64,000 nucleotides of DNA from Hymenobacter gelipurpurascens. GTDB taxonomy: Bacteria; Bacteroidota; Bacteroidia; Cytophagales; Hymenobacteraceae. How positions within the stretch are numbered: the stretch's first letter is position 1; each line of letters begins with the position of its first letter. A program made the translations under genes and the position numbers. This document shows positions 60,402 through 64,000 of this stretch, one piece after another. The notes beneath the pieces are model-generated. The model did no database searches. It worked only from the letters and a program-made list of their open reading frames with translations, and was not told the origin of the DNA. The stretch is taken from positions 806,001-870,000 of the forward strand of contig NZ_FYEW01000002.1 in the NCBI RefSeq assembly GCF_900187375.1. The letters are read 5' to 3'.

Positions 60402-61247
60402 CTAGCGGGCGCTCAGCCGGGAGGAGTACCTGCGTTTGCTGCCTTTCTGAGGTGCACGCTGGGGCGCGGCCGGAGCAGCAGGTGCGGTAAAGACCACGGG
60501 CATCTCACAGACCACCGTTACGGCCCGGCCTTCCAGCCGCCCCGGCACCCAGGTAGAGGGTATCAGCTTTACAACGCGCAAGGCCTCCGCATCGCAGCCG
60601 CCCCCGAGCTTCTTGACTATCTTGTAGTTGGAGGTTTTGCCTTCGCTGTCAATCAGAAATGCAATCCAGGCCGTGCCGCCGATTCGACTTTTCTGGGCCT
60701 GCGGCGGATAGTGCAGGTTCTGCCGAACCACGCGCTGCATGGCCTCTAGGCCACCTATGTACATGGGTTTCTTCTCTAGCTGCAGCGTATCGCGGCAGTC
60801 ATCTTCTTCACTCCAGAGCTTAAACACGCGCCGGTCGTGGGCGGGCGGGCGGCTGAACAGTACCTGCTGATAGGTATAGTCGTAGTTCTGCTCCAGCGTG
60901 CCCTCGGGCGTGTAGAACTCCCACATGCCCACTTTCTGATCCTGATAGTAGGTGCCTCGCTCCCGGATGGTTTCACCGTCGGCGTAATACTCCGTCCAGG
61001 TGCTGTCCTTCTGGCCGTTGGTGTAATGGCCGCTGGTGAGAAGCTGGTTCTTCTTGCCTATGTACTTCTGGTAGGGTCCCTGTTTCTTGGTTTTGTCAGC
61101 AGAAAGCACCGAGTAGGCCTCCTTGAAAACGGGGTTCTGGCTTACCACTACTACCTTTTTCAGCGCTTGCCCAAAACTAGCCTGTGGCGCACTCAGTAGA
61201 AGGAAACTCAGGAAGAACCAAACAAAAAATTGATAGAATTTTACCAT
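60402..61247 (-). CDS. TonB C-terminal domain protein with MORN-like repeats
   Basis: The 281-residue product starts at ATG 61247. A signal peptide or N-terminal anchor covers residues 1-26. MORN-like units (about 50-125: SGHYTNGQKDSTWTEYYADGETIRERGTYYQDQK, KVGMWEFYTPEGTLEQNYDY) precede the TonB C-terminal domain (about 160-255: MQRVVRQNLHYPPQAQKSRIGGTAWIAFLIDSEGKTSNYKIVK, VRVVKLIPSTW-like strand). The Arg/Pro/Lys tail is low complexity. TonB links the proton motive force to outer-membrane receptors. In Bacteroidota such MORN-TonB hybrids occur commonly; the partner receptor is unknown. Confidence 0.88.
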   Translation of the reverse strand: MVKFYQFFVWFFLSFLLLSAPQASFGQALKKVVVVSQNPVFKEAYSVLSADKTKKQGPYQKYIGKKNQLLTSGHYTNGQKDSTWTEYYADGETIRERGTYYQDQKVGMWEFYTPEGTLEQNYDYTYQQVLFSRPPAHDRRVFKLWSEEDDCRDTLQLEKKPMYIGGLEAMQRVVRQNLHYPPQAQKSRIGGTAWIAFLIDSEGKTSNYKIVKKLGGGCDAEALRVVKLIPSTWVPGRLEGRAVTVVCEMPVVFTAPAAPAAPQRAPQKGSKRRYSSRLSAR

Positions 61248-61497
61248 AAACAAGCACCCCAACGGCCCTCAAGCACACAAAACAAACGAAACACGCTTCC
61301 GCCGGAGTTGAAGGCAGACCTACCAACGGATTTGGCTAAATATAAAAAATCAAAGCCATACGCCTCGCAAACCAGGCAGGTTATTTCTTGCTGGCCGCCC
61401 ATAGCACACAGGCCGAGGCCTGTTTATGTGGCCTAGGCGCTGCTTTCTGAGATGAGTGGTTTGCAAAAGGATACCGTGGCGTAACACGGCCCAGAGG

Positions 61498-63126
61498 TTA
61501 CTTCAGTACCTGGGCATCATACACAATCTGGCCGCCTACCAGCGTGAGCAAACTGGTGGTTTTGGGCAGCTCAGGTGGCGGCAGCTTAAAGATATCCTGC
61601 GACAAAACCGCCAAGTCGGCAAGCTTGCCTACGGCCAGGGCACCTTTATCCTGCTCCGCAAATTCGGCGTAGGCCGAGCCTGCCGTGTAGGCCTGCACCG
61701 CCTGCTGCCCTGTAATGGCTTCGGCAGGGTTGGCGGGGTCGATGATGGCGGCCATAATATTTAGAAACGGATTCAGGGGGCCATCGGAGCCAATGGCTAC
61801 CGGGATGCCTGCTGCCAGCAAGGAGCGCAGCGGCTGCCTCTGCGAGCCCCAGCGCTGCCTGAACAACTCGGGCTGCAGGAAATGGATGGGGTTTTGGACG
61901 ACCACCACACCTAGTTGTTTGGCGCGGGGCTGCAGATCGCGCAGCACTCCGTCGCCGTGCTCAATGCGTACCCGCTGCGCCGGCCAGTTTACCTTGGTGC
62001 CATAGCTTTCCAATGCCTTCAGTACTGCTTCGGCCGAACGGTCGCCGGCACAGTGGAAGAGCATGGGCTGTTTCCACTCCAAGCCTTCCCGCACCATCTT
62101 GGCCACTTCGGCCTCGCTGAAATTTAGCCGTCCTTTCCAGCCCGGACGGTCCAGGTAGTCGGAGCGCAAGGCCGCGCCGCGCTCATAGGGCGTACCGTCT
62201 AGCACCCATTTCAGGCCACTTATCCGTACGCGGGGTGCAGGCTGGCGTAACGTTGACAGTTGGCGTAGCTCGGCGGTTTCGCGGCCCTGAGGAGAGGTAG
62301 CCGGAAAAGGGCGCGCGTGCACCCGAATCGGCAGGTTGGCTTGCACCAGAAGCCGGGCAAAGCGGGCCACGGGTATCGTAGAAAACACCTGTATGGAAGT
62401 AACTCCGAAGCCCATTGCCTGATTGGCCAAGGCCCTAAGCTCCCGTAGCACGGCCGTATCGGGCACCTGCTCACTGAGCAGGCGCTGAGGATGCCACTGC
62501 GCATACTCCTGTAGCCGCCCATTGATCTGGCGGAAGCCGGCCACACGCTCAAATATACCGCCCATAGGGTTAGGCTGCTCAGCCGCCAGCTGCAGGCGGG
62601 GCATTGCCTGCGTATTCAGAATGTGCGTGTGCCCGTAGTGGGCTTGCAGCAGCACTGGGTGGTTGGGAGCCAAGGCATCCAGCGCCGCCCGGTTCACGAG
62701 GGTATCCAGCACCACCTTGGCCCCTACCGAGCCAAAAATCCAGGTGCCAGCGGGGGCCTGTTGCGCTGCGGCTTTGATGGCCTGGGCAGTTTCGGCCCAG
62801 GTGGGCTCCATACTTGAGAAGGCCAGCCGTATGCCCGCAGGCAGAGGGTCAAAATGCATGTGCGCGTCATTGAAGCCCGGCGTTACGAGCCGGCCCTGCA
62901 GGTCGAGGCGGCGGGTGTTTGGGCCCACCCACCGGCTAACTTCCGCATCCGTACCGACGGCCACAATTCGCTCGCCCCGGATAGCTAGGGCCTGGGCGCT
63001 AGGCCTGCCAACATCGGCCGTGAAGATGTTCCCGTTCAGGAGAACCAGATCGGCGGGAGGCTGCTGCCCGTAGGCCACTGCTATCAGCCGTACAGTCAGG
63101 AAGACGAGCACCAGGAGCTTTTTCAT
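61498..63126 (-). CDS. Exported amidohydrolase, YtcJ/TIM-barrel type
   Basis: The 542-residue protein has a signal peptide (about 1-20, ending AYGQ). Amidohydro_3 family features: N-terminal strand with ADLVLLNGNIFTAD, LQGRLVTPGFNDAHMHF (the HxH metal pair), GVTSIQVFST, IRVHARPF, KMVREGLEWKQPMLFHCAGDRSAEAV, RIEHGDGVLRDLQPRAK and IPVAIGSDGPLNPF at the last ligand Asp. It hydrolyses C-N bonds in cyclic amides or similar; the actual substrate is unknown. The last part (AVQAYTAGSAYAEFAEQDKGAL and VGKLADLAVLS) is the standard composite domain. It is transcribed alone. Confidence 0.93.
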   Translation of the reverse strand: MKKLLVLVFLTVRLIAVAYGQQPPADLVLLNGNIFTADVGRPSAQALAIRGERIVAVGTDAEVSRWVGPNTRRLDLQGRLVTPGFNDAHMHFDPLPAGIRLAFSSMEPTWAETAQAIKAAAQQAPAGTWIFGSVGAKVVLDTLVNRAALDALAPNHPVLLQAHYGHTHILNTQAMPRLQLAAEQPNPMGGIFERVAGFRQINGRLQEYAQWHPQRLLSEQVPDTAVLRELRALANQAMGFGVTSIQVFSTIPVARFARLLVQANLPIRVHARPFPATSPQGRETAELRQLSTLRQPAPRVRISGLKWVLDGTPYERGAALRSDYLDRPGWKGRLNFSEAEVAKMVREGLEWKQPMLFHCAGDRSAEAVLKALESYGTKVNWPAQRVRIEHGDGVLRDLQPRAKQLGVVVVQNPIHFLQPELFRQRWGSQRQPLRSLLAAGIPVAIGSDGPLNPFLNIMAAIIDPANPAEAITGQQAVQAYTAGSAYAEFAEQDKGALAVGKLADLAVLSQDIFKLPPPELPKTTSLLTLVGGQIVYDAQVLK

Positions 63127-63213
63127 AGTAAGCTGACGTGGACGTGTTTATAACCATATAGATTGCTGAATATACAAATAATACACAGGCCTGCCCCCTG
63201 CTACCAAAGCAAG

Positions 63214-63242
63214 AAGGCCCCCCGGAATTTCCGAAGGGCCTT
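63214..63242 (-). terminator. Terminator after the DUF2382 gene
   Basis: The stem AAGGCCC / GGGCCTT is extended by inner CGG/CCG pairing, with an A-rich left side that becomes a T-rich run on the minus strand. Confidence 0.7.
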
Positions 63243-63269
63243 ACATATGTTGCTCCTCAACTGCGCTAC

Positions 63270-64000
63270 CTATCTGTTGCGCTGGTTGTAATCGGAATCA
63301 GAATCCGTGTTAGTGCGGGTATCAACGCCCGTACGGCCATCCAAGCGCTCTACGTCTACTTCGGTTTTGCGCACTGTGTCGCGCACTACTTCTTCGCGCT
63401 CGGTTACTTCCTTGCCTAACGATACTTCCTCTACTACTCGGGCCTCTTTGCCTACTACAGCACGCTCTGCGCTTTCTGTAATCTCAATATTGCCTTCCTT
63501 GAAAGCGGCAAAATCGGCTTCGGTAGCGGGTCGGTCTACGGGGCGGCGCTCTACATTCACGTGCTCTTCGCGGAGGCGTACACTAGCCTCCACGGGGCGC
63601 TCCACAATGCGGCTCCGCAACCGAGCACCGCCTGTCTGCTCTACTCGCTTGCCTACCTGCAGGTTTTCCTCGATTACCTGAGCAGTAGCGCCACCTTGCA
63701 CATTGCTAGCAGTGCTACCAGCGCTATAGTTGTTGCCCGTCTGGTAGCCGGTCTGGCTAGCACGCTCATTTACATCTACTGCACCGGCTTCGTCCAGAAT
63801 CTGGGCTGCTTGGTGCGCGTTTTCGGCCGAGTGCGCATGCACCGTTACTACAGAACCACTGTTGCGGGCCACATGAGAATAGCGACGGGCGTCATCAGAG
63901 TCGTCGCCACCAAACAGGTTGCTAAAGAAGTTGCTGATACCGTCACCAGCCTGCTCAGCCGTACGGCCGGCTGCGTCGGCAGCGCCTTCTACGGCGGTAC
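63270..64000 (-). CDS. YsnF/AvaK-type stress protein (DUF2382), 5' end outside window
   Basis: The frame is open to the right edge, so the N-terminus is missing; the GTG at 63872 is internal (the open frame continues with DDARRYSHVARNSG). The visible part has an N-terminal general-stress-like region (SGSVVTVHAHSAENAHQAAQILDEAGAVDVNERA) and a DUF2382 domain (about from VIEENLQVGKRVEQTGGARLRSRIVERPVEASVRLREEHVNVERRPVDRPATE to the C-terminus). The end is highly charged (RTNTDSDSDYNQRNR). These proteins are linked to desiccation and oxidative stress; molecular function is unknown. Confidence 0.85.
   Translation of the reverse strand, partial: TAVEGAADAAGRTAEQAGDGISNFFSNLFGGDDSDDARRYSHVARNSGSVVTVHAHSAENAHQAAQILDEAGAVDVNERASQTGYQTGNNYSAGSTASNVQGGATAQVIEENLQVGKRVEQTGGARLRSRIVERPVEASVRLREEHVNVERRPVDRPATEADFAAFKEGNIEITESAERAVVGKEARVVEEVSLGKEVTEREEVVRDTVRKTEVDVERLDGRTGVDTRTNTDSDSDYNQRNR

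Overview
This window comes from a chromosome of a Bacteroidota bacterium, most likely Hymenobacter or a close relative in the Cytophagales. The evidence is a GC-rich genome with a full-length SprA (type IX secretion translocon), two secreted proteins with type IX C-terminal sorting domains, TAnnTTTG-type promoter boxes, almost no Shine-Dalgarno sequences, and families typical of this group (DUF4292, DUF4394, MoxR, TerC, GAF-LytTR). I see no prophage, insertion sequence, CRISPR array or rRNA. Most of the window is ordinary chromosomal backbone.

Layout. 0-8.2 kb: a cell-envelope cluster (TPR protein, DUF4292 lipoprotein, EnvC-like LytM protein), a reverse-strand GAF-LytTR regulator, two TatA-type proteins, GatA and an MltD-like transglycosylase with three LysM domains. 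8.5-21.7 kb: maeB, ruvA, sprA, gcvH, a VanZ-like gene and an M28 peptidase, an order I recall as recurrent around sprA. 22-27 kb, reverse strand: an exported protein, YicC, a flippase, a hexapeptide acetyltransferase and a MoxR ATPase. 27.3-33.6 kb: a type IX secreted propeller, a beta-flower protein, tRNA-Leu(UAA), tRNA-Gly(GCC), mutS and a TrmH-family methyltransferase. 33.6-44.3 kb: a type IX secreted metalloprotease, a J-domain pair, TerC, YajQ, a GNAT enzyme, a Mpo1-like protein, a thioesterase, an NYN-cold-shock fusion and a membrane hydrolase. 44.5-50.5 kb: mfd, then a tight ATPase + DUF4276 pair that may be a defence module, then a second GNAT enzyme. 50.7-57.5 kb: a DUF4394 lipoprotein, an acyltransferase, a META lipoprotein, an FAD oxidoreductase and an S8 protease. 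58-64 kb: a BLUF photoreceptor next to a multi-PAS histidine kinase, a TonB-domain protein, an amidohydrolase and a truncated DUF2382 stress protein.

The most unusual signal is not a gene. The hexamer GGCCTA/TAGGCC, often extended to GTGGCCTAG(C), is iterated through the whole window at several times the frequency expected from base composition. It occurs in coding sequence (bringing in CTA, AGG and TAG codons), supplies the stop codon of at least eight genes, forms the arms or loops of terminator-like palindromes, and sits in or beside three REP-like elements. This resembles a DNA uptake sequence or the cyanobacterial HIP1 repeat. The second candidate is the ATPase-DUF4276 pair, whose ATPase carries an AT-rich, motif-free middle segment suggestive of exchange in a rapidly evolving sensor region.
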